Assembly: GCF_947172395.1 (NCBI RefSeq)
Contig: NC_069090.1
Coordinates: 14,838,962-14,902,961, forward strand
Length of the DNA: 64,000 nucleotides
Origin: Bicyclus anynana
Lineage: Eukaryota > Arthropoda > Insecta > Lepidoptera > Nymphalidae
Direction: 5' to 3'
Positions 51,099 to 60,975 of this stretch are shown here, one piece after another. A program made the translations under genes and the position numbers. The first letter of the stretch is position 1, and every line of letters begins with the position of its first letter. The notes beneath the pieces were generated by a model. It had not been told where the DNA came from. It did no database searches and worked only from the letters and a program-made list of their open reading frames with translations.

Positions 51099-51174
51099 AT
51101 GGTATGGTATGTAAATCTGCTGCGTTATCACTATTTTGGTTTTTGTTATCTAACTATTCAAATAAACATCAGAT
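51099..51174. mobile_element. Family O fragment between duplicates
   Basis: 'ctgcgttatcactattttgg' and 'aataaacatcagat' match 50290-50345. Confidence 0.55.
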
Positions 51175-51339
51175 CAAATCTTTGCTCTTCTTAATATTAG
51201 TGGAGATTTAACAACATTCAAATTTTCCCAGGGTCAAAAGCGAACCTAAAACCTTTCATTCATTTACCAGTCACTGAATGACAAGAGTGGTAAGCAAATT
51301 AAGTGATAAAGTATCTCATAACAACCCCACCTACATTTT
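51175..51339 (+). repeat. 165-bp direct duplication, copy 2
   Basis: Offset of exactly 241 bp from copy 1. Confidence 0.95.
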
Positions 51340-51789
51340 CAGGCGTTCATAGTAGCGAAGCACTTTACCTCAATAATAAAACGCTAATGAAATGTCAAGG
51401 CTAGCAAGAAGATGCTCTCTAATTGATAATAATGGAGGATATACCAAGTCCTTGACGCGTTCAGTTATGGAAATGGGTCATTTGTCACCTAATTGGGTAC
51501 TTAAATGAAATAAATAATGATAACAATAAAATAAATCGATTTGAATGGAAATGCCAACAGTAATTCGTAAAATAACATTTCGTTCAAGGCTCCTTATTTT
51601 TTTTAGATAACGTATAGCTATTGTATTTTATTTATTTTTATCGTAGGTACCTGTGAAAACTTTAGTGACTTTATGGCTTCACGGCAAACCGAAATGGATA
51701 TCTATTCTGTCTACTCTTTTTTATTTTTTTTAAATTATTCAAAACTACCGCCTTGCCAGATTTCGAGTTACTAACAAAAAAAAATTAAA
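51340..51789. other. nothing recognised
   Basis: Unique AT-rich sequence. Confidence 0.5.
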
Positions 51790-51895
51790 AACAAACTTGC
51801 GAGAGCCTTTCTTAATCCAGAGCTGTGTCAAAATTCGTTTGTGTGTGTTCTACTAACTATAAAACCGTTCCCTGTTAAATTTTATTGTATTGCAA
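51790..51895 (-). mobile_element. Helitron-G fragment
   Basis: 'gcgagagcctttcttaatcc', 'gtgtcaaaattcgtttgtgt', 'ctactaactataaaaccgtt'. Confidence 0.55.
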
Positions 51896-51910
51896 CACTA
51901 TTGCACATGA

Positions 51911-52140
51911 TTTTGGCTGGTGAGAGGCTTCGGCCGTGGCTAGTTACCACCCTACCGGCCATGGCGTACTGCCAACCGATTAAACGTGCCGGTACGATAT
52001 CGAAAGAAACCGAAAGGGCAGGATTTTCATCCTTCCTCTAACAAGTTAGCCCGCTTCCATCTTAGATTTCCTCTTTAACTTGATTGAACCCTGAAGTGAG
52101 ATTATAGTAAAGGGCTAACTTGTATAGAATTAAAAAAAAA
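51911..52140 (+). mobile_element. SINE-B without head
   Basis: 'ggctggtgagaggcttcggc' to 'ggctaacttgtatagaatta' and an A run. Diverged body ('tttaacttgattgaaccctg'). Confidence 0.82.
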
Positions 52141-52397
52141 TCAATTCAATTTCTCAACTTCAGGCTGAAAATTTGCATAGAAAATATCAAGAAAGAACGA
52201 AAAGCTCATTATTCCACATCCCACTTAAGAAAATAGGTAGATGTATTAGGATTACGGGGTTCTGTATAACCCCTGGACTAACTAGTACTGGTAAATGAAG
52301 CAAACGATAAGCATCACTGAAACCGGATGATTGGTTTAAAAGCGTATAGAATACAAATCTATAAACATTTTTGTTTACATAGATGTCTTATTTAATA

Positions 52398-52592
52398 CTA
52401 GCTGACGCCGCACGGACTTACCCGCGTGGTTCCCGTTCCGGTAGGAATACGGGTATAATATATAGCCTATAGCCTTTCTCGCTTAATGGGCTATCTAACA
52501 TTGAAATATTTTTCAAATCGGACCAGTAGTTCCTGAGATTAGCGTGTTTAAGCAAACAAATTCTTCAGATTTGTAATATTAGTATACCTAGA
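52398..52592 (-). mobile_element. Helitron-D, full length
   Basis: Starts 'actagctgacgccgcacgga'; the end has a 4-base insertion ('agtatacctagat'). Confidence 0.87.
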
Positions 52593-52894
52593 TGATTGTT
52601 TATGTTGTAGTTGTATAAAACTGTACAGGGTTTTTCAGGGAGGTTTATTAGGTTCAATAACATTTCTCGCCTCATTAATGCAGGCTCCATTAATTGGAGA
52701 CGATATCATTTATCGTATCTATTAAGAAGTGCTGATATTCCCTCAATATCGTCGGAAAATCTCGGAGAGGTCAACGTTCCTCACAATATAACTTTAAATG
52801 CGATCTAAGATCAGTCGGTTCTGTAACCTTTGACCTGTTTTAAGCTCTGCTTTAAGTGACATTTTTAAGCATAAATAGCTTAAATCTTTTTTTT
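52593..52894. other. nothing recognised
   Basis: Unique sequence; a 65-codon plus-strand frame here has no domain. Confidence 0.45.
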
Positions 52895-53213
52895 CTTCTT
52901 TACGAGTTAGCCCTTGATTACAACCTCACTTGATGGTAAGTGATGATGCCGTCTGTGATGGAAGCGGGCTAACTTGTTAAGAGGAGGATGAAAATCCACA
53001 CCCCTTTTCGGTTTCTACACGACATCGTACCGGAACGCTAAATCGCTTGGCGGTACGTCTTCGACGGTAGGGTGGTAACTAGCCAGGGCCGAAGCCTCCC
53101 ACCAGCGAGACCTGGACCAATTAAGAAAATCTCAATCTGCCCAGCCGGAGATCGAACCCAGGACCTCCGTTTTGTAAATCCACCGCGCATACCACTGCGC
53201 CACGGAGGTCGTC
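52895..53213 (-). mobile_element. SINE-B, full length
   Basis: The best SINE-B copy: 3' end, body and a head with intact A box ('gcgcataccactgcgcca' on plus) and B box ('ggagatcgaacccaggacc' on plus). Confidence 0.92.
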
Positions 53214-53274
53214 AAATCTTTTGGAATTAAACTGTGATCTGTGTGGTTTTAGGGTCACTTGGCTTTATCAATTA

Positions 53275-53316
53275 ATAGTGGACGCCCCGCGGTTTCACCG
53301 GCGTAATTCCCGTTCT
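53275..53316 (-). mobile_element. Helitron-D' terminal part (split copy)
   Basis: 'tagtggacgccccgcggttt' to 'cccgttct', interrupted by an RTE insertion and resumed at 53489. Confidence 0.75.
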
Positions 53317-53323
53317 CGTGGGG

Positions 53324-53481
53324 ATCATCATCATCATCATCATCATATCAGCCGATGGACGTCCACTGCAGGACATAGACCTTTTGTAGGGACTTCCAAA
53401 CATCACGATACTGAGCCATCTGCATCCAGTGAATACCTGCGACTCGCTTGATGTCGTCAGTCCACCTGGTTTATATGGACC
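53324..53481 (-). mobile_element. Short RTE insertion with TSD, in Helitron-D'
   Basis: 158 bp of RTE 3' end with seven CAT units in the tail on the plus strand. CGTGGGG occurs on both sides (53317-53323 and 53482-53488). The copy stops at 'gtcagtccacctggt', so it is severely 5'-truncated. Confidence 0.88.
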
Positions 53482-53488
53482 CGTGGGG

Positions 53489-53643
53489 AAACGGGGATAA
53501 AATATAGCCTATGTTTATCAGGGATAATGTAGGATAGGTACTAATGGTGAGAGAAAGAGTTTTTAAATCGGTCCAGTGGGTTCTGAGCCTATTTTATTCT
53601 AACAAACAAAACAATGAAATATTTCCTTTTTATAACAAAGTAT
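53489..53643 (-). mobile_element. Helitron-D' body (split copy)
   Basis: 'aaacggggataaaatatagc', 'tgggttctgagcctatttta', 'tttcctttttataacaaagt'. Confidence 0.75.
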
Positions 53644-53924
53644 AGACTAGTGGACGCCAGATTGCGTCCGCAACCCTTAACCACGACATTCTTTATTATC
53701 AGATTTTGTTTTTAAAATAAGGAACTAACCTTACTTAATACTATTAATTTTAAGAAATCAATCCTACAAACAAAATAAGGAAAACAAACATTTTGGTAAA
53801 TCGTCAAGTCACTAGAATTCTGTTTTGATAATTCTCAAACATACAAGGCCAAAGCTTGTTATATCTACTGTGGCCAAAGTTTGAAAATACATCTTACTAT
53901 TGACTGACTGATTCACTAAGTACC

Positions 53925-53990
53925 AAGCAGCGTAGGTATAGGTCATCACTGGAGTGTTCCATCTTTGGACGAAAGATTCGCGTAGTGCCA
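53925..53990 (-). mobile_element. LINE fragment, RTE-like, degenerate
   Basis: Minus strand reads 'QRWNTPVMTYTYAAWYL', comparable to 'QCVLPVMTYGSETWSL' in the 25-kb RTE copy. Confidence 0.5.
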
Positions 53991-54161
53991 CTAGATGGCG
54001 CTGTTTCAATTCCTTAGATATTTGCGTTTACGTTAACGTGATAGTACCAGTATCAAACTGCCACTAGGCCCTCTGTACAACTGTTTCAATTCTATATAAA
54101 TTCGCGTTTACGTCACCGCGATAGTAACAGTATGAAAGTATTGAAAACTCCCACTAGGCAC
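53981..54161. mobile_element. Fold-back family I, rearranged copy
   Basis: Two same-direction arms: 'ccactagatggcgctgtttc ... actgccactaggcc' followed by 'caactgtttcaattc ... tcccactaggca'. In the other two copies the second arm is inverted relative to the first. Confidence 0.65.
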
Positions 54162-54582
54162 ACAGATCGTAAATTATATTTTAGGCGACAGCGCTAAAAC
54201 GTTTAAAACTTTACTTTCGAGTTTCTCAGAAAAGGCAGCGTTCATCGGATGACCTCATGATACTCGATAACTCGACCTCATGGCGGCTATACTAAGAATA
54301 CTGTACTCCCATAACTCTTTACTTCGGAATGCAGGAACTTTAGTGATTCAATACTTGGAAATGTAAGGATACGAGACACCATCTCTTGTTTTATGCTTAA
54401 TTTAACTGTATTAGGTTGCCTTTGATCTAGTTAATGATTTCTTAGATTTTGGATGAAAAATCTCCAGAGCAAACAATAAAACTAAGCTTATGTCTGATAA
54501 CAGCCTATCTTGACAACCCACGAAAGGTCAGGCTTGCCTCCTTACAGTAGAGGAAATATAGATAGTAAAATAAATAAATATA
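54162..54582. other. nothing recognised
   Basis: Unique sequence. Confidence 0.5.
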
Positions 54583-54619
54583 GACCATCTCCTTTAAATA
54601 TACCTTAAAGGAGATGGTC
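54583..54619. repeat. Hairpin made of MITE-H end repeats
   Basis: 15-bp perfect arms 54583-54597 and 54605-54619 ('gaccatctcctttaa'/'ttaaaggagatggtc') with a 7-nt loop. The right arm is the start of MITE-H; the left arm may be the end of a lost neighbour. Confidence 0.85.
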
Positions 54620-55020
54620 CATTTCAGGTCTACTCTTGTACCCCGTATTATTATAATTAAAAAAATACAAGAATCTTATTAAAATTTATTAACGTGAATA
54701 AATGTAACTAAATTAAAAGAAATAAATAAAATTAAAACCCAAGTTTTTGAGTTAAATCAAGATGGCGCCCTTAAAGCAACTATGACAATTGACAGCAAAC
54801 GTCAAATCGATTACTGCATTGAAAACGTCATCAATCCGCCATTATTACCCCATTATTAGTGTTGCATTTCTTGGGAGATAATGAATATTATTTCGAAAGA
54901 ATTAAAGTAAATTCGTAGGTTTGTATAATCAAAAACTGTTAAAATAAATATTTTCTTTTATTTCCGCTAGGGTACAATGACTGGACCTGGGCTCCATACA
55001 ATTTTGGACCATCTCCTTTA
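54605..55020 (+). mobile_element. MITE-H, complete copy
   Basis: TIRs 'taaaggagatggtcc' and 'ggaccatctccttta' with a second inner match ('caggtc'/'gacctg' and 'gtacc'/'ggtac'). The body matches the copy at 9939-10317. No frame, no sure TSD. Confidence 0.8.
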
Positions 55021-55085
55021 CCACGCTGCTCAAATGCAAAAAAGAATGCGGCTTGGCGAATGGTAATAAGTGTAAAATAAATAAA

Positions 55086-55257
55086 TAGTGGGAGTTCTCA
55101 ATGTTTTCATACTGTTACTATCTCGTTAACGTAAACGCAAATTTATATGGAATTGAAACAGTTGTGCAGTAGTGCTACTAGATGGCGCTGTTTCAATTCC
55201 TTAGAAATTCGCGTTTACGTTAACGCGATCGACACAGTATCAAACTGCCACTAGGCC
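55086..55257. mobile_element. Fold-back family I, copy 2
   Basis: Arms of about 70 bp are inverted ('catactgttactatctcgtt...attgaaacag' against 'ctgtttcaatt...gcgatcgacacagta'). A central 'gtgctactagatggcg' separates them. Outer ends: 'gtgggag' and 'actgccactaggccc'. Confidence 0.75.
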
Positions 55258-55272
55258 CTCTGATGTTAATGA

Positions 55273-55452
55273 TAATGCCCAGGACCAACGGCTCAAGTGC
55301 ATTCCGAAGCACCATAGGCATATAACCGAAGCATATCGGGCACACCAAAAACTTTACTTTAAAACTCAGAAATTTAACTGATAATTTCATTATCAGATAT
55401 TATAGCCCGGATACGAACCCAGGAATCTGCTGATCTGAATACTGGACCATCG
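55273..55452 (-). mobile_element. SINE-C-like, tRNA-headed
   Basis: On the minus strand the head ends with 'cctgggttcgtatccgggct' (B box), and the far end reads 'gagccgttggtcctgggc'. The body is AT-rich. Related to SINE-C by head only. Confidence 0.5.
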
Positions 55453-55900
55453 TGGTTACCCTACGTACTGTATACACAAAAACTGGAAAATAAAACACCC
55501 ATCTTCTTTGTACGAAATAAAAAGTTCTTTTATTACTTACTCCTACACATTTTTGTCTCAACACAGATATGGAAAGGAGTCTTTAATCTGATTTCACTTA
55601 ATTTCTATTTAATAAGCGTCCATTTATCAACTCCTAACCTCGTTTCACCAGTAAGGGGGCCGATGAGTTATTATTTTGGAGTTAGTGACGCATTTCAAAG
55701 ATTTAAGACATTTGACCCCCGCAGTCGCATTTAAATCGAAATTAGGGTTGCCCTAATAACTTTAATATACTAACTACCTAAGAACTAACTAAGCTCATTG
55801 ATTCTACGAGTGTAATTCTAAAATTGATCATTCAACCCCCTTTAGTGCAAAACTACTGAACCTAAATTAAAAAAAAAATACTGATAATAGCTTTCTGTGT
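55453..55900. other. nothing recognised
   Basis: Unique sequence. Confidence 0.5.
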
Positions 55901-56067
55901 GCCTAGTGGGACTTTTCATACTGTTACTATCGCGTTGACGTAAACTCGAATTCATATGGAATTGAAACAGTTGTGCAGTAGTGCCACTAGATGGCGCTGT
56001 TTTAGTTCCTTAGAAATTCGCGTTTACGTCAACGCTATAGTAACAGTATCAAACTGCCACTAGGCCT
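55901..56067. mobile_element. Fold-back family I, copy 3
   Basis: Best preserved: 'gcctagtgggac' to 'actgccactaggcc' at the ends, arms 'catactgttactatcgcgtt' and 'aacgctatagtaacagtat', central 'tgccactagatggcgctg'. Confidence 0.78.
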
Positions 56068-56154
56068 TCTGGTTATAGATTACAGGAACACCTACAAATA
56101 GTCCATGTTCTCGAAATTACGTGCTAAATCACTCAATATGCATACCAACTTACA

Positions 56155-56225
56155 TTTTCAGTTGAAATGTACCTTATGTATCCGACCATTGATCCAGCAA
56201 TCAAGTGAAAGTTTCTTAATGTGTA
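56155..56225 (-). mobile_element. Non-LTR C-terminus fragment
   Basis: 'tatccgaccattgatccagc' and 'gtgaaagtttcttaat' match the 48-kb block; only about 70 bp. Confidence 0.5.
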
Positions 56226-56279
56226 TTACCTACACTTACACAGCATTTTTGCCGGCGAAGACCAGCAGACTAACTCACT

Positions 56280-56480
56280 ATCTTTGACGTATGCTAATTG
56301 ACCTAAACAAAATTGAGATTCTATTTAACAAATGCCATCCGGTGCTTACTAGTGGTTATCATACAGTATGTATGTCATGATGACATTTTGTCGATTAATT
56401 TGACTTATTCACTATTTTGGTCTTTAGACATTTTGCAGGTATCCGATATCTGACGTCATCCAGACGTAGGTTTTTTAACT
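56280..56480. mobile_element. Family O, diverged copy
   Basis: 'tatctttgacgtatgctaat', 'aaattgagattctatttaac', 'catccggtgcttactagtgg', 'cactattttggtctttagac'. Confidence 0.6.
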
Positions 56481-56789
56481 CACGATCTTGGGGGCGGAGT
56501 CTTGAAGCACACGCCCTTCTGTATTTTACACTTAATTAATATATTTTTTAATTCATAATTGGAGTCATAAGATATGAGAGTAAATAAATAAGCTGTTACT
56601 GCATAAAGGTGGCAACCTTACTCAAGATTTATCTTGTAAACTTGTTTTGATAACGTCATCACTGCGTCACTTCTAATGATTTATTCGTTGTTTTCATCAA
56701 GGACGTGTTACATGTGGTGAACAAAGTAGTGTAGCGAAGAAACTGCACTTTTGGAAAGCTCAATATTAGCTCCTGCTAATTCTAACAGC
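56481..56789. other. nothing recognised
   Basis: Unique sequence with a small GC-richer part near 56460-56520. Confidence 0.5.
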
Positions 56790-56996
56790 CTAGTACTTAT
56801 TGCTTTGTTGATCAAGTGGTTAAATGTGTCGTCGTATCGCGAGGTTCCGGGTTCGAGTTCTGTTGGGCTATAACCGAGATTTAAACTGAGATATATATAC
56901 TGAGATTTTTTTTAATTTTTTAGTAAATATTTTTAGCCTGGATTCAGTAAGTTGGTGGTGTTACATCCTGGTGCTTTAGAGAGCAGCGCTTCCCGT
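56790..56996 (+). mobile_element. SINE-C copy
   Basis: Head 'ttgttgatcaagtggttaaa' (A-box-like) and 'cgaggttccgggttcgagtt' (B box), then 'agtaaatatttttagcctgg' and 'taagttggtggtgttacatc'. Confidence 0.65.
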
Positions 56997-57091
56997 CATT
57001 TTAATTATTAACATCTGCCAGTGATCGTTACAGAGTCAAATGTTGTCACCCTACCCGCCTCTAGTATATTTCATTATTATTGAGAAGCCCC

Positions 57092-57410
57092 AAAGATTTT
57101 ATACTATTAGACACGTCACGCGCGTCGAAATTGAAGCGAACAAAGGCTGTCTTATTTTCATTTAGTTGTATAGTAAACAACGAAAGTTATTTAAACAAAT
57201 AATAACTATATTGTGTACAGTGTCGAGTTGTCTTCAGTCCCTGCATTCTGTAAAGTTACAGCACTGTGACATCGTTGGTTTCCATGGAAGCTTCGTTGTT
57301 ATGGTCGTTTTATTTTTGGCACCCCATAGAAATAAAGTTCAAATTCTAATAAACCTTATTATAGGCAAATCGACGAGTATAAAATAGCGGAAGTGTAAAA
57401 ACTATGTATA
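57092..57410. mobile_element. Family L, left part (split copy)
   Basis: Starts 'aaagattttatactattaga', then 'cacgcgcgtcgaaattgaag' and 'catttagttgtatagtaaac'. TTGAGAAGCCCC precedes it (57080-57091) and also follows the right end (57811-57822). Confidence 0.75.
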
Positions 57411-57679
57411 AAGAGCCGTGATAGCCCAGTGGATATGACCTCTGCCTCCGATTCCGGAGGGCGTGGGTTCGAATCCGGTCCGGGGCATGCACGTCAAACT
57501 TTTCAGTTGTGTGCATTTAAAGAAATTAAATATCACGGAGATTTTTCTTAATTATCTGCGTGTGTGAAGTCTGCCAATCCGCATTGGGCCAGCATGGTGG
57601 CCTAATGGCCCTCTCATTCTGAGAGGAGACTTGAGCTCAGCAATGAGCCGAATATGGGTTGAAAATGATGATGATGATT
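57411..57679 (+). mobile_element. SINE-A inserted in family L
   Basis: Complete head, including A box 'gtgatagcccagtggatatg' and B box 'gtgggttcgaatccggtc', with a small central deletion and the tail 'aatgatgatgatgatt'. Flanking 14-bp repeats AAAAACTATKTATA (57397-57410 and 57680-57693) differ at one base. Confidence 0.92.
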
Positions 57680-57810
57680 AAAAACTATTTATACATAAAC
57701 ATAATATAATGTAAGTAAACTCAAAATTATGCGCTGTGTGGAGTAACTAAATTCGGATCACTTTTTGCGTTTATTGTTTTACGTAACATATCTAAAAGTA
57801 TAAAATCTCG
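57680..57810. mobile_element. Family L, right part (split copy)
   Basis: 'ggatcactttttgcgtttat' then 'acgtaacatatctaaaagta' and 'taaaatctc', the inverted partner of the left end. Confidence 0.75.
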
Positions 57811-57907
57811 TTGAGAAGCCCCAATCACCAATCCACTCTTTGTACCAAAATTAATCAATTTAGTAAGTATAATAAAAATATAGCAAGTACAGAGAAACAG
57901 TAAAAGT

Positions 57908-58093
57908 GTGATTGACCAAGCCGGGTCAGGCGGTCATTGTCTCTCACATCTAGAACCGGCAAACACTCGTCTACCTCCTCAAATTACTTGCAACGAATCT
58001 GACACCTGCTATAAACACAACTGTGATTTCGATGGCAAAGAGCCTTTGCACGCTACGACAAACATACTGCGTTTTGTCGTTCGTTTTCAGTAA
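57908..58093 (+). CDS. Possible exon fragment in unique DNA, unknown
   Basis: A 61-codon frame in a block GC-richer than its surroundings and absent elsewhere in the window. Residues include 'CNESDTCYKHNCDFDGKEPL', with several cysteines. 'cagagaaacag' just upstream is acceptor-like and 'ttttcagtaatt' at the end contains a weak GT donor. No family recognised; chance or a lost repeat are equally likely. Confidence 0.22.
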   Translation: MIDQAGSGGHCLSHLEPANTRLPPQITCNESDTCYKHNCDFDGKEPLHATTNILRFVVRFQ

Positions 58094-58095
58094 TT

Positions 58096-58235
58096 TAACC
58101 GACTTCCAAAAAGGAGGAGGTTCTACGTTCGGCTGTATGTATGTTTTTTTTTATGTATGTCCAGCGATAATTACGTCATTTATAAACCGATCTTGAAAAT
58201 TCTTTTTATTGTTTCCAATCATTTTTATACTAATT
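58096..58235 (+). repeat. Unclassified repeat family W, copy 2
   Basis: 'accgacttccaaaaaggagg', 'ggctgtatgtatgttttttt', 'tcatttataaaccgatcttg'. Confidence 0.55.
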
Positions 58236-58424
58236 TATTATTAGTTCACGGAACAATCAATATAAAATAACTTTTGGAAAATTATCGCACCAGAGATTAG
58301 TTCTTATGTTATTCATGGTTTTAGTTGACAGTTATGTTATGTGAAGATAATCCTACCTAATGGTTCCAAGAAATTTTCAACATTTCGTTTGACATTCAAG
58401 TTATCAAGATTTTATTGTTCATCC

Positions 58425-58557
58425 ACGTGGAATTCAGTTTTTAAAAAATCATGCAGGAACCATGAATTTTTCCGGGATGAAAGGCCATTCCTAATTTAAA
58501 AAGTAACAAACATCCATACAAACTTTCGCATTTATAATACGAGTATTAGTAGTTTAG
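58425..58557 (-). mobile_element. Helitron-F, internally deleted
   Basis: 'cacgtggaattcagttttta', 'accatgaatttttccgggat', then directly 'aaagtaacaaacatccatac' and 'tataatacgagtattagtag'. Confidence 0.7.
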
Positions 58558-58732
58558 TACCTATTTACCTAGCAATTTAAGGCATAAGTCTTAACCTCAT
58601 GTGCCTGAATTTCTCTTTTATTAGACAAAAGATCGAAAAAGATTTTCTTGTCAAAGTATAGATTAATAAAACAAAGACTTTTTAAACTGCAACTGCCCGT
58701 TCTATTTTATATTAGTCGTGAGTTACACTTAT

Positions 58733-58885
58733 AGCCTCAATTGCTCAACGTTAAAGGGTCCGGACTATACCCGATACCTGCTGGCTGGACTATTGTCGTA
58801 GTTACTATTTTTAACATACTATTTCCCAATTAATTAGAGAGAAATGGAAATATTGATCATAATAAAAAAAAAGCAAATATTGTTT
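58733..58885 (+). mobile_element. SINE-N, diverged
   Basis: 'tagcctcaattgctcaacgt', 'gactattgtcgtagttacta', 'aatggaaatattgatcataa' and an A-rich tail. Confidence 0.65.
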
Positions 58886-59652
58886 AAAAAAAAATTATCT
58901 ACGCGATAAAACGTCGTCGCATGCAAAGACTGTTAATCCGATATCACTTCATATAAAAAAATATAACACCCACTATTTGTGACAAATCCGGATTAGCTTT
59001 ACGCTAAAACGATCTCTATTACCAAAGTGATTAGGGTAAAAATGAAAAGTAAGCTAGATGCACGAATGTCTTACTTGAATATGGAAGGATATTGCATGCA
59101 CTTGGCGCCAAGGTAACGTGCAGGTAGGCCTGCCGCGCTCTGCTAAATCATAATAATGATCAAAGAATAACATTCTTATTAATTAAATAAAATAGATACG
59201 ACATTTATGAGATGTACATTTACCACTACTTGTCATTTTTACAGTTAATAGGTGACTTTATACTTTAAACTTTGCGAATTGTGCAATAAGCGATTAAAAC
59301 TTAAATAAAACATGTGCAATATCGCTATGAAATATTTGCTGCGTATAACTAATATATTTATAATATGTGATTTGGAAATTTTCTGCTTTTTCTATTAAAT
59401 CTATTTCCGCAGTTCTATTCGTATAACCTCCTCGTCTTCCCGAGATTCCATAAACGAAAAGCTATTTGCTGCTAGGGTCATAACCAGACACCGCTTAGCC
59501 AAGCAGCAAATGAATACTGGCAAGCTATTTAGCGTCCCAATAAGATGTCACTTAAAACCAGTCAGGAGCATGGTTTTATTTAACTCTTTGTCTTCCAAGA
59601 TACCTACTATGCACCTAAAATCTAATTAAATCGTAAACAAGCATCAAATTTG
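58886..59652. other. nothing recognised
   Basis: Unique sequence, AT-rich with a more complex part near 59400-59560. Confidence 0.5.
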
Positions 59653-59904
59653 TTAAATAAAAAAGTAACACAACAGTAAAAGTCTCATTCCAGACCCGCC
59701 AATACCAATTGCACGTTTATGTACCACCAAATTGGTAGCGATGCCCGTTCTGCAACTTAAATTAATCTCTGACCAACGCCACGCCCACTTGTGACTCACG
59801 GAGTCACTGACCCCGTCTGTATTTACGAATTTTCCAAATGACCCACTCGGAAAGATTTCGCGTCCACTAATTGAATAGGTATCCCATCTATTGTGTAGAA
59901 GCAA
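59653..59904 (-). CDS. Possible coding remnant, unknown
   Basis: An 83-codon minus-strand frame in a GC-richer, non-repetitive block. Part reads 'SHKWAWRWSEINLSCRTG' and 'ATNLVVHKRAIGIGGSG'. Residue use looks coding-like. No start context, signal peptide, domain or splice pair is convincing. It could be an exon or a decayed gene or retroelement piece. Confidence 0.25.
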   Translation of the reverse strand: MLLHNRWDTYSISGREIFPSGSFGKFVNTDGVSDSVSHKWAWRWSEINLSCRTGIATNLVVHKRAIGIGGSGMRLLLLCYFFI

Positions 59905-60145
59905 ACGTCAGTTGACTGGACAATGTGCAATGAGAATTAAAAATGATCGTATTCTTCATAATATTCTTACTGAATAAACTGGCTTTAACTTTGCAATTGA
60001 ACATTGTCAAATCATCATCTTCGAAGGTTGATGTCAGATTAAATATACGTGTACCTTGTTGAGATATATTTGCAATAGGTATATCTGTTTCATAACCGCA
60101 AACCGCACGGCAAAAAGAAATATATTTTCTTATTTATTTTATGTT

Positions 60146-60300
60146 TCACCCGCGTGGTTCCTGTTCTCGTAGGAATACGGGGATAAAATATAGCCTGATT
60201 GCCTGATTCATTAAAATCGGTTCATTAGGCGTTCGGTGGAAAATATACGCATACGTACCTACAATTCATACATACAAATTTACATAGACTGCCAAAATCA
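60146..60300 (-). mobile_element. Helitron-D-like fragment
   Basis: 'tttcacccgcgtggttcctg', 'aggaatacggggataaaata', followed by a different end ('cattaaaatcggttcattag'). Confidence 0.6.
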
Positions 60301-60360
60301 TTACCCTTCATTTGGCTTCGCCGTAGTCGGGTAAAAAAGTAGTTAGGAAAATGATGGTGT

Positions 60361-60925
60361 GTGGCAAGTGTTAGTGTTAGTGTTAGTCAACTGTGGCAAG
60401 TGTTAGTGTTAGTCAACTATGGCAAGTGTTAGTGTTAGTGTTAGTCAACTGCGGCAAGTGTTAGTGTTAGTGTTAGTCAACTGTGGCAAGTGTTAGTGTT
60501 AGTGTTAGTCATTGTGGCAAGTGTTAGTGTTAGTCAACTATGGCAAGTGTTAGTGTTAGTCAACTATGGCAAGTGTTAGTGTTAGTGTTAGTCAACTGCG
60601 GCAAGTGTTAGTGTTAGTGTTAGTCAACTGTGGCAAGTGTTAGTGTTAGTGTTAGTCAACTGTGGCAAGTGTTAGTGGTAGTGTTAGTCAACTGTGGCAA
60701 GTGTTAGTGTTAGTCAACTATGGCAAGTGTTAGTGTTAGTGTTAGTCAACTGCGGCAAGTGTTAGTGTTAGTGTTAGTCAACTGTGGCAAGTGTTAGTGT
60801 TAGTGTTAGTCATTGTGGCAAGTGTTAGTGTTAGTCAACTATGGCAAGTGTTAGTGTTAGTCAACTATGGCAAGTGTTAGTGTTAGTCAACTGTAGCAAG
60901 TGTTTGTGTTAGTCAACTGTGGAAA
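60361..60925 (+). repeat. Minisatellite, 26/32-bp units, with HOR
   Basis: Nineteen units of 'gtggcaag' plus two or three 'tgttag' hexamers plus 'tcaact', then a partial unit. Units vary in the first bases (gtgg, atgg, gcgg, gtag), the hexamer count and a 'tcatt' variant. Units 2-7 repeat as units 12-17 in the same order at an offset of 301 bp. Confidence 0.95.
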
Positions 60926-60975
60926 CGGATCTTGGACCTCACTCAGTTTTTCAACTGAGTGAGGTCCAAGATCCG
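60926..60975. repeat. Perfect hairpin, 23-bp arms, 4-nt loop
   Basis: Arms 60926-60948 and 60953-60975 are exact reverse complements ('cttggacctcactcagtt' core). It begins within a few bases of the end of the minisatellite. Confidence 0.94.

Noticed and set aside
57421..57485. A functional tRNA gene
   Set aside because: It has A and B boxes but is the head of a SINE-A copy with body, tail and TSD, and does not fold as a complete cloverleaf. The same applies to the other SINE heads.
60361..60925. CRISPR-like regular repeat array
   Set aside because: Units are contiguous with no unique spacers, vary in hexamer number and occur in eukaryotic DNA. It is a minisatellite.
60361..60925. Telomere-type repeat
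   Set aside because: The inner hexamer is GTTAGT, not the insect TTAGG, and is interrupted by 'gtggcaag' every two or three copies.
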